This document shows, piece after piece, positions 22,948 to 33,067 of a DNA stretch of 64,000 nucleotides. Within the stretch, counting starts at the first letter, position 1, and every line of letters starts with the position of its first letter. Made by a program: the position numbers and the translations under genes. The DNA is from an uncultured Bacilli bacterium. Lineage in GTDB: Bacteria; Bacillota_I; Bacilli_A; RF39; UBA660. Location of the stretch: assembly GCA_934149515.1 (NCBI GenBank), contig CAKPFD010000002.1, positions 1 to 64,000 of the forward strand, in the 5' to 3' direction. Under the pieces are notes generated by a model. The model was not told the origin of the DNA. It saw only the letters and a list, made by a program, of their open reading frames with translations, and ran no database searches.

Positions 22948-23970
22948 ATGAAAAGTATATATGATTTAACAATAGAACAAATGCAAGAAGACTTTAAAGC
23001 TCATGAGGATAAAAAGTTTTATGCGAACCAACTGTTTGAATGGCTTTATCAAAAGAAAATAACCGATTTTAACCAAGCAACAAATATAAAACAACAAACA
23101 AGAGAACGCTTGATGAAAGAATATCGTTTAGATACTTTAAAAATTGTGGCGGTTGAAAAAGATAAAGATGTAAGTAAATACTTATTTGCCCTAAATGATA
23201 AAGAACATATTGAAGCAGTATTAATGTACCATGATTATGGAAATTCCTTATGTATTTCTTCACAAGTAGGGTGTAACATGGGGTGTGCTTTTTGTGAATC
23301 CGGTCGGAGAAAAAAAGTAAGAAACCTACAAACTTCTGAAATGGTAGAACAAATTTTAAAAGTAGAACAGGAAAGTAATTGTCGAATTTCTCATGTTGTC
23401 ATTATGGGAATAGGAGAACCTTTTGATAACTATGAGAACATTATTCACTTTATTGATATCATCAATCATCCGAAAGGACTAGCTATTGGAGCAAGGCATA
23501 TTACCATTTCAACTTGTGGAATTGTACCAAAAATCAAAGAATTTACCAATTATGATAAACAAGTCAATCTTGCCATTAGCTTACATGCTCCAACAGATGA
23601 ATTACGAAAAAAAATCATGCCAATTGATAAAGTATACCCTTTAAATGAATTACTACCAGCCCTAAAAGAATACAGTCAAAAAACCAATCGTCGCTTGACA
23701 TTTGAATACATTATGTTAAAAGATGTAAACGATCACGAACAAGACGCTCTTGACTTAGCAAAACTACTAAAAGGAATGAACGCCTATGTCAATTTAATAC
23801 CATATAACGAAACAGAGAATTTACAGTTTGAAAGAAGTAGCACTATTCAAATTGCCAAGTTCTATGATATACTAAAAGAAAATAAGATATGTGTAACAAT
23901 ACGGCGTGAGTTTGGTGGAAAGATAAGCGCTGCATGTGGACAACTAAGAAGTAAAAAGGAGGAAGTATGA
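22948..23970 (+). CDS. rlmN: 23S rRNA/tRNA adenine-C2 methyltransferase RlmN
   Basis: A 340-residue radical SAM enzyme that methylates A2503 of 23S rRNA and A37 of some tRNAs. The iron-sulfur motif is C109-x3-C113-x2-C116 (GCNMGCAFC). The second catalytic cysteine is in SAACGQL near residue 330 and the conserved GIGEPFDNY is present. The residues right after the cluster motif (ESGRRKK) differ from the common ASG, a small oddity. The ATG at 22948 follows GTGGTGA; the longer upstream reading is not supported. First gene of the conserved order rlmN-prpC-prkC-rsgA-rpe-x-priA, with overlapping prpC. Confidence 0.95.
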   Translation: MKSIYDLTIEQMQEDFKAHEDKKFYANQLFEWLYQKKITDFNQATNIKQQTRERLMKEYRLDTLKIVAVEKDKDVSKYLFALNDKEHIEAVLMYHDYGNSLCISSQVGCNMGCAFCESGRRKKVRNLQTSEMVEQILKVEQESNCRISHVVIMGIGEPFDNYENIIHFIDIINHPKGLAIGARHITISTCGIVPKIKEFTNYDKQVNLAISLHAPTDELRKKIMPIDKVYPLNELLPALKEYSQKTNRRLTFEYIMLKDVNDHEQDALDLAKLLKGMNAYVNLIPYNETENLQFERSSTIQIAKFYDILKENKICVTIRREFGGKISAACGQLRSKKEEV

Positions 23971-24710
23971 AATCTTTTTATCTAACAGACGCAGGAAAAG
24001 TAAGAGATCATAATGAAGATAGTGTATTAATTATCCGTAATAAAAAAAATGAAACCTTAATGGCAATTGCCGATGGAATGGGAGGACATTCAGCAGGAGA
24101 AGTTGCTTCATCCATTGCCATTAGTTATCTAGGAAGACATTTTCAAAAGACCTTTTTAGACATGAGCAAAGTCGAAGCCATCAATTGGTTACGAGATAGT
24201 GTCAATGAAATCAACCAGTTAATTTTTGCACATGAAAAAGAACATCCAGAAAGCAAAGGAATGGGAACCACTTTAGTAACAGCTATCGTGACACCAAAAT
24301 ATATTCTCTTTGGAAATATTGGTGATTCCTCTGGATTTGTAATGAAAAATGGCCATCTCCATAAAGTAACTTATGACCATACCTTAGTCAACTTATTAGT
24401 ATCAGCAGGAGAACTAACCAAAGAAGAAGCAAAAGATCATCCAAAGAAAAACGTATTGATGAAAGCACTAGGAGCAAATGATCCGATCGATATTGATATT
24501 TTCGATTGTGATATGGAAATTGATGGTATCTTATTATCAAGTGATGGACTTACCAATATGTTAGAAGAAGAACAAATTGAAAAAGTACTTATACAAGAAT
24601 TAGACATCGAAGACAAAGTCATCAGATTGATTAGAAAAGCCAATAACCGTGGCGGCACTGATAATATTTCAGTTGCTTATTTAGAATTGAAAGAAGAAGG
24701 TGACAAATAA
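23967..24710 (+). CDS. prpC: PP2C-type protein phosphatase
   Basis: A 247-residue PPM-family phosphatase with the metal-binding motifs AGKVRDHNEDS (residues about 7-17), IADGMGGHSAGE (about 36), GDSSGF (about 118) and GGTDNISV near the end. It removes phosphate from Ser/Thr of substrates of the neighbouring kinase PrkC. It overlaps rlmN by four bases and is followed immediately by prkC. The start follows AAAAGGAGG. Confidence 0.95.
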   Translation: MKSFYLTDAGKVRDHNEDSVLIIRNKKNETLMAIADGMGGHSAGEVASSIAISYLGRHFQKTFLDMSKVEAINWLRDSVNEINQLIFAHEKEHPESKGMGTTLVTAIVTPKYILFGNIGDSSGFVMKNGHLHKVTYDHTLVNLLVSAGELTKEEAKDHPKKNVLMKALGANDPIDIDIFDCDMEIDGILLSSDGLTNMLEEEQIEKVLIQELDIEDKVIRLIRKANNRGGTDNISVAYLELKEEGDK

Positions 24711-24711
24711 A

Positions 24712-26502
24712 GTGATAACAAAGGGGCAAAAAATAAATGATCGTTATGAAATTATCCGTACGATAGGCGAAGGTGGTATGGCGAATGTATATTTAGGTTA
24801 TGATACGATACTAGATAGAAACGTTGCAATTAAAGTCTTACGAGGCGATTTATCAACAGATGAGAAATTTGTTCGTCGTTTTCAACGGGAAGCACTATCA
24901 GCATCTAGTCTATCTCATCCTAATATTGTAGCAATGTATGATGTTGGAGAAGATGATGGCTTATATTATATTGTCATGGAATATGTAGAAGGACAAACCT
25001 TAAAACAACTCCTAAAAAAACGTGGTAGCCTAACCTTGAGTGAAGCAATTGATATCATGCTACAACTAACGGATGGGATGGCACATGCCCATGATAGTTA
25101 CATTATTCATCGAGATTTAAAACCCCAAAATATTATGATTCAAGACGATGGGCAGATCAAAATTACTGATTTTGGAATTGCCATGGCTCTAAATTCGACA
25201 CAGTTGACACAAACAAATTCTGTCATGGGATCAGTTCATTACTTACCACCAGAACAAGCAGCCGGCAAAGGCTCTACGATTAAAAGTGATATCTATTCTA
25301 TGGGTATTATCTTTTATGAATTGTTAACTGGTTCCTTACCATTTAAAGGAGAAAGTGCCGTAGAAATAGCATTAAAGCAAATGAAAGATCCACTACCAGA
25401 TGTCCATGTTCTAAATAAAGATATTCCCCAAAGTATTGAAAACATTATCTTGAAAGCAACAGCAAAAAATCCGAAAAACCGTTATAACGATGTCAAAGAA
25501 ATGCACAATGACTTGTTGACCGCATTAAATGACGATCGAATGAATGAAGAACCATATGTCTATCCATATCCAGAACATGAAGTGGATGATACCACCAAAG
25601 TCATGAAAACATTACCGACAACAGATGAAGCAATTGCAACACCAATTGTGGATGATGGCGTTAAGAAAACAAATAAATGGGTGAAAATCCTTGCCATAGC
25701 TGCTTCTGCTATCATTGTTATTTGTACGATTATTTTCTTCATCATTCCAACAATTTCTGGTGCACCAGATGTCAAGGTACCAAACGTATCTGGTCTAGAT
25801 GTCACAGAAGCTGAAGAAATTCTAAAGAAAAAAGGCTTTGAAATTGCTGCAAAAATTGAAGATATGGCAAGTGATAAAGTCGAAGAAGGCTTAATTGTGA
25901 AAACCGACCCAGAAGCAGGAAGAAGCATCAAAAAAGGAACGACAATCACACTATATCGATCTAGTGGAGAAGAAAGTATCGAACTAGAAGATTATACCGG
26001 TAAAAATTATATCGAAATTCAAACACTACTAGAAAATGTCAACGGCTTAAAAGTATCCATTGAGAAAAAAGATGTGGATACAACTAAAGAATATGATGAA
26101 CAAGAAATCGTTGGGCAATCTCTACCAAAAGGTAGTAAAGTCAAAAAAGGAGATAGCATAACCTTATATATTCCAAATATCACAGAAGTATATCCAAACA
26201 TGCAAGAGGAAGGCTGGAGCAAAGAAGATGCCCAAGCATTTGCAGATAAATATAACTTAAACATCACCTTCAAAGAAGAAGAAACAACAGCTTATGAAGA
26301 AGGAAAAGTCATTCGTCAATCACGAGCAGCAGGATCACCAGTGGTTAATGGTGCGATCATTACAGTTACCATTGCAAAAGCACCAGCACCAACACCATCA
26401 CAAGATACGACAACTGATAAAGACAAAACGACTGATAATAAACAAACACCAGAAACAGAAAACAAAGATACAACAACCAAAGACGATAAAAAAACCAATT
26501 AA
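24712..26502 (+). CDS. prkC: Membrane Ser/Thr kinase with three PASTA domains
   Basis: A 596-residue Hanks-type kinase. The cytoplasmic kinase domain (about 10-275) has the P-loop GEGGMANVY, Lys41 (VAIKV), catalytic HRDLKPQN, DFG and the SVHYLPPEQA activation segment. A transmembrane helix (about 322-345) is followed by three PASTA domains (from about 350, 425 and 492) and a Thr/Lys-rich tail. PASTA domains sense peptidoglycan fragments; PrkC in Bacillus also triggers spore germination. The tail with many threonines may be a phosphorylation site. The start is taken as GTG 24712, eight bases after GAAGGTGA; the GTG at 24700 is within that site. Confidence 0.95.
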   Translation: MITKGQKINDRYEIIRTIGEGGMANVYLGYDTILDRNVAIKVLRGDLSTDEKFVRRFQREALSASSLSHPNIVAMYDVGEDDGLYYIVMEYVEGQTLKQLLKKRGSLTLSEAIDIMLQLTDGMAHAHDSYIIHRDLKPQNIMIQDDGQIKITDFGIAMALNSTQLTQTNSVMGSVHYLPPEQAAGKGSTIKSDIYSMGIIFYELLTGSLPFKGESAVEIALKQMKDPLPDVHVLNKDIPQSIENIILKATAKNPKNRYNDVKEMHNDLLTALNDDRMNEEPYVYPYPEHEVDDTTKVMKTLPTTDEAIATPIVDDGVKKTNKWVKILAIAASAIIVICTIIFFIIPTISGAPDVKVPNVSGLDVTEAEEILKKKGFEIAAKIEDMASDKVEEGLIVKTDPEAGRSIKKGTTITLYRSSGEESIELEDYTGKNYIEIQTLLENVNGLKVSIEKKDVDTTKEYDEQEIVGQSLPKGSKVKKGDSITLYIPNITEVYPNMQEEGWSKEDAQAFADKYNLNITFKEEETTAYEEGKVIRQSRAAGSPVVNGAIITVTIAKAPAPTPSQDTTTDKDKTTDNKQTPETENKDTTTKDDKKTN

Positions 26503-26511
26503 GGGGGTACT

Positions 26512-27345
26512 ATGAGAGGACAGATCATTAAAATACGCAGTAATATTCACGAAGTAGAAAGTAACCATCAAATTTATAACCTGATACCACGTGGCCATTT
26601 TCGCAAAGATAAAATCTTGCCAAGAGTCGGGGATGAAGTAGAGTTTGATGAACAAAAACAAGTTATTGAAAAAATACTACCTCGTAAAAATGAATTTGAT
26701 CGTCCTCTTGTCAGTAACATCGATCAAGCCTTTATTGTAACATCTTTAAAAGAACCCGATCTATCACTTAGCTTGTTAGATCGTTTCTTAATCATGATGG
26801 AATTACACCACGTAACAAGTATTATCTGTCTTAGTAAAAAAGATTTATTAACCACAAAAGAACAAGAAGACATCAAACCATTTATTGCGTATTATAAAAG
26901 TATAGGGTACTTAGTAGTATATAACGATGAACTAGATACCATCAAACAACAACTAAAAGGCAAAACAAGTGTCTTTGTTGGGCAAAGTGGTGCTGGAAAA
27001 TCAACCCTTTTAAATCATCTGGATAGTTCCTTTCACCTTGCAACCGGCGAAATATCAAAAGCTCTAGGGCGGGGAAGACATACCACAAGAAATGTAGAAC
27101 TCTATCCTTTCTTAGATGGTAAAGTACTAGATACACCGGGTTTTTCTGCCCTTACATTCCAAAACTCAAAAGGAAACTTAAAAGAAGCTTTCGTAGAATT
27201 TCAAAACTATCCATGTCCATTCAAAGATTGTTCTCATACCAATGAAAAAGAATGTGCAGTGAAACAAGCCGTGGCGCAAAACAAAATTCTAGAAAGCCGC
27301 TATCAAAGTTACCTAAAATTTTTAAAGGAGATGAAATCATGCTAA
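26512..27345 (+). CDS. rsgA: Ribosome small subunit GTPase RsgA
   Basis: A 277-residue protein: OB fold at the N-terminus, circularly permuted GTPase with SKKDLL (G4) before the P-loop GQSGAGKSTL (G1) and DTPGF (G3), and the C-terminal zinc site CPFKDCSHTNEKEC. It matures the 30S subunit. The start follows AAGGGGGTA. It overlaps rpe by seven bases. Confidence 0.95.
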   Translation: MRGQIIKIRSNIHEVESNHQIYNLIPRGHFRKDKILPRVGDEVEFDEQKQVIEKILPRKNEFDRPLVSNIDQAFIVTSLKEPDLSLSLLDRFLIMMELHHVTSIICLSKKDLLTTKEQEDIKPFIAYYKSIGYLVVYNDELDTIKQQLKGKTSVFVGQSGAGKSTLLNHLDSSFHLATGEISKALGRGRHTTRNVELYPFLDGKVLDTPGFSALTFQNSKGNLKEAFVEFQNYPCPFKDCSHTNEKECAVKQAVAQNKILESRYQSYLKFLKEMKSC

Positions 27346-27974
27346 TTAGTGCTTCTTTTTTAAGTAGTAAAAAAATACCAACAACCTTAACACTATTAAA
27401 TCAAACTGATGTTGATATGATTCATGTCGATGTCATGGATGGGAAATACGTTCCTAGCAAAACTTTACCATATCATCAAATGAAACATATAGAAGACTAT
27501 ACAACCAAACGCTTAGATGTTCATCTTATGGTAGAAAAACCATCTCATTATATCGATGATTATGCCAATTTAAATACCGAATATATTACCGTTCCTTTAA
27601 ATAGCAGTGAGAAATTACTAGATAATTTACAACAAATCAAAAGTTATGCTATCAAAACCGGTGTATTTTTAAACCCTGAAACAAAAATAGAAGAAGTCGT
27701 TCCATACTTACCATATCTTGATCTAATCTTAATTATGGGCGTACAACCAGGTGCTGGAGGACAAGAATTTTTACCAGCTACCATAAAAAAACTACAAGAA
27801 TTAAAACAATGCTTGAAAACCTATCCTAATTTTTCAATTAAAATCAGTGTCGATGGTGGAGTAAATGATAAAACAGCTCCTAAAATGAAAAATTTAACCG
27901 ATATTTTAGTAAGTGGTAGCTACATTACCAATAGTGATGATTATCAAGAAAAAATAACTACACTTCGAAAGTAG
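27339..27974 (+). CDS. rpe: Ribulose-phosphate 3-epimerase
   Basis: A 211-residue TIM barrel enzyme interconverting ribulose-5-phosphate and xylulose-5-phosphate in the pentose phosphate pathway. Metal ligands fall in HVDVMDG (residues about 28-34), DVHLMVEKP and VDGGV; the phosphate loop is MGVQPGAGGQ. Somewhat diverged: the usual FVPN after DGH reads YVPS after DGK. The ATG at 27339 follows AAAGGAGATG and overlaps rsgA. Confidence 0.93.
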   Translation: MLISASFLSSKKIPTTLTLLNQTDVDMIHVDVMDGKYVPSKTLPYHQMKHIEDYTTKRLDVHLMVEKPSHYIDDYANLNTEYITVPLNSSEKLLDNLQQIKSYAIKTGVFLNPETKIEEVVPYLPYLDLILIMGVQPGAGGQEFLPATIKKLQELKQCLKTYPNFSIKISVDGGVNDKTAPKMKNLTDILVSGSYITNSDDYQEKITTLRK

Positions 27975-27987
27975 AAAGAAGGACAAA

Positions 27988-28626
27988 ATGAAAGAAGAAA
28001 AGCCAACTTCCACACCCTTAGAACCACCAAAAGTAGTAGAAAACCAACAAGTAAAACCTATTGAACAAGAGAAAGAAAATAAGAAAACTATGCCTAATTA
28101 TTTAGTATTGGTCATTCTTGCCATCTTATTTTTATTTGTTTTATTCCTACCAAATATCACAAACTGGATAAAGACCTATCAAGCAAACAAAAACGATACA
28201 AAAGTAACAAAAACAAGTGGCGTATTATCTTGCTATTTTGTGAAAGAAAATAAAACTTTAAAATACGATATTAGCATGGACTTTACTTATGTGAATGAAA
28301 AATTAAAACAAACAACGCAAACAACTACGTACACACTTGTGGATCCCAAAAATCAAGCCATGATGAAAGAAAAACAACAAGCTTGTAATCATCTAGCTAC
28401 TATATTAGCTAATGTGGAAGGAATTACTTTCTCTTGTGATCAACAAGAAAATACCCAAATCACTACACAAAAGGTAAACTATCAAACCTTAAATCCAACC
28501 AAAATAACAGAAAACATTGCAGAACTAGATGGTTTTTATATCGAATATGAACTAGATGATGCCATCAAACCAATCAAAGAAAGCATGAAAAAAGCAGGGT
28601 ATACCTGCGTAACAAAAGAAAAATAA
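27988..28626 (+). CDS. Single-pass membrane protein of unknown function
   Basis: A 212-residue protein: a charged Pro/Lys/Glu-rich cytoplasmic N-terminus (1-34), one transmembrane helix (about 36-55), and an extracytoplasmic domain of about 150 residues with four cysteines (LSCYF, QACNH, FSCDQ, YTCVT). The outer domain seems related to the lipoprotein at 190-648: both begin with a cysteine strand and end GxTC. It sits in the rlmN-priA operon between rpe and priA, where thiN usually lies in Bacillus. The start follows GAAAGAAGGA. Confidence 0.65.
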   Translation: MKEEKPTSTPLEPPKVVENQQVKPIEQEKENKKTMPNYLVLVILAILFLFVLFLPNITNWIKTYQANKNDTKVTKTSGVLSCYFVKENKTLKYDISMDFTYVNEKLKQTTQTTTYTLVDPKNQAMMKEKQQACNHLATILANVEGITFSCDQQENTQITTQKVNYQTLNPTKITENIAELDGFYIEYELDDAIKPIKESMKKAGYTCVTKEK

Positions 28627-28668
28627 GGAGCCAAAACAATGGTCTTCTTTTTCTAACAGGAGGCAAAT

Positions 28669-30822
28669 ATGATAGCAGGTGTATTAGTAGAAATAACCAA
28701 TAAAAGTGTAGATCGAATCTTTGATTATCAAGTTCCTTACGAACTTCAAGATAAAATCAAAATAGGAGCAAGAGTATTAGTACCATTTGCGACAAGAACC
28801 CTAGAAGGCTTTGTTCTAGAAGTAAAACAAACATCCACTACAACTAACTTAAAAAAAGTCAAAACCTTAATCGATGAAACACCCATCTTAAACCAAGAAT
28901 TACTAGCACTTGGTACATATATGGCAAAAGACACCTTATCTTCTTTAATGAGTTGTTATCAAGTAATGTTACCAAAAGCCTTAAAAGCAAAAGCTAATAC
29001 GACCATTAAGAAAAAATATATAAAAGTCTACACTTACCATCCACTTTTTTGTCAACTAACCAAAAGTCAGCAAGAAATTATTGATCGCTTTCAAGAGAAA
29101 AACCAACAGACAAGACTTGAATTAAAAGATATTTCTCAAGCAAGATTAAATACCTTAGTCAAAAAAGGCTTGTTAGAAGAAAGTGAAAAAGAAGTATATC
29201 GCTTAGAACAACAAGAAGAACAGCAAGTAACAACAACCTTAACAGCTGATCAAGAAAAAGCCGTACAAACCATTCAAAACACCACTAAGACCACTACTTT
29301 ACTACACGGAGTAACAGGAAGTGGCAAAACAGAAGTTTATATGGCTTTAATTCAACAAGCTTTACAAGAAAATAAACAAAGTATCATGTTAGTGCCAGAA
29401 ATATCACTAACGCCTCAACTCATCAAACGTTTTAAACAACACTTCGGTACTCAAATTGCCTTATTACATAGTGGCTTATCAGATGGAGAAAAATATGATG
29501 AATGGCGTAAAATTAAGAATCACCAAGCAAAGATCGTCATTGGTGCCAGAAGTGCCGTTTTTGCTCCTCTTACTGAAATTGGTTATATCATTTTAGATGA
29601 AGAACATAGTAGTTCCTATAAACAAGATGCTACTCCAAGATATGATACCAAACAAGTTGCATTGTTTAGAGCAAATTATCACCACGCCAAATTAATTTTA
29701 GGAAGTGCCACACCAACACTAGAAAGTTATGCTAGAGCCTTAAAAGGTGTTTACCAACTAGTTACTTTAGATAAAAGAATTAATCAAAAACCTTTACCAG
29801 AAGTCAAGATTATCGATATGAATCAAGAAATCAAAACTACCATCGGAAACTTCTCTAAACCATTATTACAAGCCATGCAAGAAACCCTCCAACGACAAGA
29901 ACAAATCATTTTGTTATTAAATCGCCGTGGGTATGCTTCTGTAATGATCTGTCATGAATGTGGCTACGTACAAAAATGTCCTAACTGTGATATTACTTTA
30001 ACCTATCATAAACAAAGTAATTTCTTACGTTGTCATTACTGTGGATATGCCACAACCTTTACTACCACTTGTCCTAACTGCCATGAACAAGCCATGCAAG
30101 AACTTGGAAGTGGAACAGAAAAGATAGAAGAACAATTACACACCTTATTTCCAGATGTTTCCGTTATCCGAATGGATGTGGATACCACCAGTAAAAAAGG
30201 AATGCATGAAAAAATGATCAACGATTTTTCAACTGGGAAAGCCAAAATTCTATTAGGAACCCAAATTGTTGCTAAAGGTCTAGATTTTCAAAATGTAACC
30301 TTAGTAGGAATTATCAATGCTGATACTTCCTTAATGTTACCAGACTTTCATAGTAGTGAAATAACCTTTGATCTTTTATCTCAAGTAGCAGGAAGAGCAG
30401 GGCGAGATCAAAAAGAAGGAAAAGTTTACTTACAAACCTATAACAAAGACCATTATGCCATCAAAGCCGTTCAACACCACGATTATCAAACCTTCTTTCA
30501 ACAAGAAATGGCTATTCGAAAAAAAATGAAATACCCACCATATTACTATCTTGCCACCATTCATTTTGCTAGCAAAGATCAACAATTAGCGAAGTATGAA
30601 GCCTTTCGATGCGAAAAACTGTTAAAAAAATATTTAGATAAAACCATTCTTTTAGGACCATCACCAGCGACTATTTTCAAAAAATATAATACATATCGTT
30701 ACCAATTAATATTAAAATACAAATACCAAGAAAACTTAAAAGAAGTCTTACAAAAACTAACGGATTATTATAGTTCTAATCAAAAAGTAAAACTAGAAAT
30801 AGACTTTTACCCACTACATTAA
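28669..30822 (+). CDS. priA: Primosomal protein N' (replication restart helicase PriA)
   Basis: A 717-residue SF2 helicase. An N-terminal DNA-binding domain (1-100) precedes the helicase core with Walker A GVTGSGKTEVY (about 215), DEEH box (about 310), the eight-cysteine zinc-binding insert (CHECGYVQKCPNCD, CHYCGY, CPNCHE, about 428-470) and motif VI QVAGRAGRDQ. It reloads DnaB at stalled forks. ATG after AGGAGGCAAAT. Followed without clear terminator by sigK. Confidence 0.96.
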   Translation: MIAGVLVEITNKSVDRIFDYQVPYELQDKIKIGARVLVPFATRTLEGFVLEVKQTSTTTNLKKVKTLIDETPILNQELLALGTYMAKDTLSSLMSCYQVMLPKALKAKANTTIKKKYIKVYTYHPLFCQLTKSQQEIIDRFQEKNQQTRLELKDISQARLNTLVKKGLLEESEKEVYRLEQQEEQQVTTTLTADQEKAVQTIQNTTKTTTLLHGVTGSGKTEVYMALIQQALQENKQSIMLVPEISLTPQLIKRFKQHFGTQIALLHSGLSDGEKYDEWRKIKNHQAKIVIGARSAVFAPLTEIGYIILDEEHSSSYKQDATPRYDTKQVALFRANYHHAKLILGSATPTLESYARALKGVYQLVTLDKRINQKPLPEVKIIDMNQEIKTTIGNFSKPLLQAMQETLQRQEQIILLLNRRGYASVMICHECGYVQKCPNCDITLTYHKQSNFLRCHYCGYATTFTTTCPNCHEQAMQELGSGTEKIEEQLHTLFPDVSVIRMDVDTTSKKGMHEKMINDFSTGKAKILLGTQIVAKGLDFQNVTLVGIINADTSLMLPDFHSSEITFDLLSQVAGRAGRDQKEGKVYLQTYNKDHYAIKAVQHHDYQTFFQQEMAIRKKMKYPPYYYLATIHFASKDQQLAKYEAFRCEKLLKKYLDKTILLGPSPATIFKKYNTYRYQLILKYKYQENLKEVLQKLTDYYSSNQKVKLEIDFYPLH

Positions 30823-30879
30823 AAAGAAAAACTTATCAAAAAAGACAAAATTAGACATATCTTTATAATAGGTGATAAT

Positions 30880-31578
30880 ATGCTATTTCATTTATTTGAA
30901 AGTTTAAGAAATCTCTTTACATTTAGTGCATCCTATTCCAATCAAGTATTTAAAGATCCACTAACAGAACAAGAAGAACAAGAAGCCATTCAACAAATGC
31001 AGCAAGGAAACAAAGAAGCAAGAAATAAATTAATCGAACATAACTTACGCCTAGTAGCCCACATCGTTAAAAAATTTGACTACCATACCATGGACTTTGA
31101 TGATCTTATCAGTATCGGTACCATCGGATTAATTAAAGGAGTTGATACCTTTACAAGTACCAAAGGAAATCGGCTAACTACCTATTGCGCAAAATGCATT
31201 CAAAACGAAATTCTGATGTATTTTAGAGCAAATAATAAAAATACCAAAAACATTTCCTTAAATGAACCAGTTGGTTTTGATAAAGAAGGAAACGAAATTT
31301 CAATATTAGATATTTTAAAAACCCCAAAACCAGATTTCATTGAAGAAATAACAAAAAAAGATAACATTACTTTACTAGGACAATATATGAATTTATTGAC
31401 ACCAAGAGAAAAAGAGATTATTATAAGACGCTATGGCTTAAAAGGAGGTCAAGAACAAACTCAAAAGACAATTGCTAATCAATTAAATATCTCAAGAAGC
31501 TATGTTTCACGTATTGAAAAGCGAGCACTTACCAAAATATTAAGAGAATTTATGAAACATAATCATTATGAAATATAA
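30880..31578 (+). CDS. sigK: Mother-cell sporulation sigma factor SigK
   Basis: A 232-residue sigma-70 family protein. Region 2 reads NLRLVAHIVKKF and DDLISIGTIGLIKGVDTF, and region 4 ends SYVSRIEKRALTK, both almost as in Bacillus SigK, as is DKEGNEISILDIL. The first 20 or so residues are hydrophobic (MLFHLFESLRNLFTF), fitting a pro-sequence that SpoIVFB (3902) would cleave. The gene is intact; there is no sign of a skin-type insertion. SigE is a less likely reading. The start follows TAGGTGATA. Confidence 0.9.
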   Translation: MLFHLFESLRNLFTFSASYSNQVFKDPLTEQEEQEAIQQMQQGNKEARNKLIEHNLRLVAHIVKKFDYHTMDFDDLISIGTIGLIKGVDTFTSTKGNRLTTYCAKCIQNEILMYFRANNKNTKNISLNEPVGFDKEGNEISILDILKTPKPDFIEEITKKDNITLLGQYMNLLTPREKEIIIRRYGLKGGQEQTQKTIANQLNISRSYVSRIEKRALTKILREFMKHNHYEI

Positions 31579-31635
31579 TCGATAACCTAGACTTTTATCA
31601 CAGGAATTATTATAATAAATAAAAGGGAGCAAATT

Positions 31636-33057
31636 ATGAGAGCAAGGATTAAAAAAAGAAAATTTGAACATATCAAGAAAAAAGGGCCAATTATCATTAC
31701 AGTAATTTGCTTACTATTACTAACGGTCTTTGCTTCTTGCATCTTACTTTTACCACACATCAAACTAAAAGGCTATAGTGATATCAAATTAAACATTCAC
31801 ACGATCTATCAAGAACCAGGATATGAAGCTTCTTATCTTGGAAAAAATTTAACCAAACAAGTCACTGTAAAAAATACCATTCAAAAAGATAAATTAGGAA
31901 CTTATAAAGTAATCTATACCCTAAAAAAAGGACCATTTAAAACAACAGCAACTAGAAAAGTAACCATTACCGATTTAGAAAAACCAAAAATCATTCTAAC
32001 AGGATCTAAAGAAACTTACGTCTGTCCAAATCAAACCTATCAAGAAGAAGGTTATCTTGCTACAGATAACTATGATGGTGATATTACGAAAAAAGTTGTG
32101 ATAAAGCAAGAAAAAGATAAAATTTATTATGAAGTAAAAGATAAACATAATAATCAAACCAAAGTTATTAGAAACCTAACATATAAAGACATCACACCAC
32201 CAGAATTAAACTTACAAGGGGAGGAAGTACAGTTTGTTTTTGTTCAAGAAGCTTATCAAGAACAAGGCTATCTTGCAAGTGATAATTGCGATGGCGATTT
32301 AACAAAACAAGTAACCGTCACAGGACAAGTAGATACCACAACAGTTGGACAATATGAGTTAACTTATGAGATCAAAGATAAAGAAGGAAACACTACCAAA
32401 AAAATAAGAACCGTAAAAGTGATAGAAAAAGCAGCACCTGGTACTATCTATTTGACCTTTGACGATGGACCAAGGCAAGGAACAACCAACGTTATCTTAG
32501 ATATTTTAAAAGAAGAAGGAATCAAAGCAACCTTTTTTGTGACCAATAATGGACCAGATGAACTTATCAAGCGGGAAGCCCAAGAAGGACATAGTATCGG
32601 CTTACATACTGCTAGTCATAATTATGCGATCGTTTATGCTTCTGTTGATAGCTATTTTCAAGATTTACAAATTGTCCATGATAGAGTACAAAGACTAACT
32701 GGAATTGATAGTAGAATCATTCGCTTCCCAGGTGGCAGCAGTAATACCATCAGTCGAAAATATCAACAAGGAATCATGAGCACCCTAACTACCGAAGTTA
32801 TTAATCGTGGTTATCAATATTATGACTGGAATTTAAGTAGTGGTGATGCTGGCGAATATACAACAAGTGAAGCCATCTATCAAAACGTCATCCACCATTT
32901 ATCAAAAGATCGTCCTAACATGATTTTAATGCACGACATTAAACCTTATACAAGAGATGCACTAAAACGAATTATTGAGTATGCCAAAGCAAATAATTAC
33001 CAATTTGAAGCCATTACAACCAATACCAAAATGGTACGGCAACACGTCAATAATTAA
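31636..33057 (+). CDS. Polysaccharide deacetylase (CE4) with Ig-like repeats
   Basis: A 473-residue exported, membrane-anchored protein. Helix at about 18-40, then three Ig-like (DUF5011-type) repeats up to about 265, marked by repeating YQExGYLAxDNxDGDITK/LTK. A NodB domain follows (about 273-465) with TFDDGP (catalytic base and metal Asp), HTASH (metal His pair), RFPGGS, DWNLSSGD and LMHDI. CE4 enzymes remove acetyl groups from peptidoglycan GlcNAc or MurNAc, giving lysozyme resistance; PdaA-type enzymes act in spore cortex. Position after sigK would fit a cortex role, but this is inference. Start after AAAAGGGAGC. Confidence 0.88.
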   Translation: MRARIKKRKFEHIKKKGPIIITVICLLLLTVFASCILLLPHIKLKGYSDIKLNIHTIYQEPGYEASYLGKNLTKQVTVKNTIQKDKLGTYKVIYTLKKGPFKTTATRKVTITDLEKPKIILTGSKETYVCPNQTYQEEGYLATDNYDGDITKKVVIKQEKDKIYYEVKDKHNNQTKVIRNLTYKDITPPELNLQGEEVQFVFVQEAYQEQGYLASDNCDGDLTKQVTVTGQVDTTTVGQYELTYEIKDKEGNTTKKIRTVKVIEKAAPGTIYLTFDDGPRQGTTNVILDILKEEGIKATFFVTNNGPDELIKREAQEGHSIGLHTASHNYAIVYASVDSYFQDLQIVHDRVQRLTGIDSRIIRFPGGSSNTISRKYQQGIMSTLTTEVINRGYQYYDWNLSSGDAGEYTTSEAIYQNVIHHLSKDRPNMILMHDIKPYTRDALKRIIEYAKANNYQFEAITTNTKMVRQHVNN

Positions 33058-33067
33058 AGGAGGAAAC

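Noticed and set aside
23380..23386. TGTCGAA, a perfect Spo0A box
   Set aside because: It lies inside rlmN coding sequence with no promoter or gene start nearby.
25194..25200. TTCGACA, an inverted Spo0A box
   Set aside because: It lies inside the prkC kinase domain coding sequence; taken as chance.
30880..31578. skin-type element interrupting sigK
   Set aside because: The gene reads through without a break from the N-terminal hydrophobic segment to region 4.
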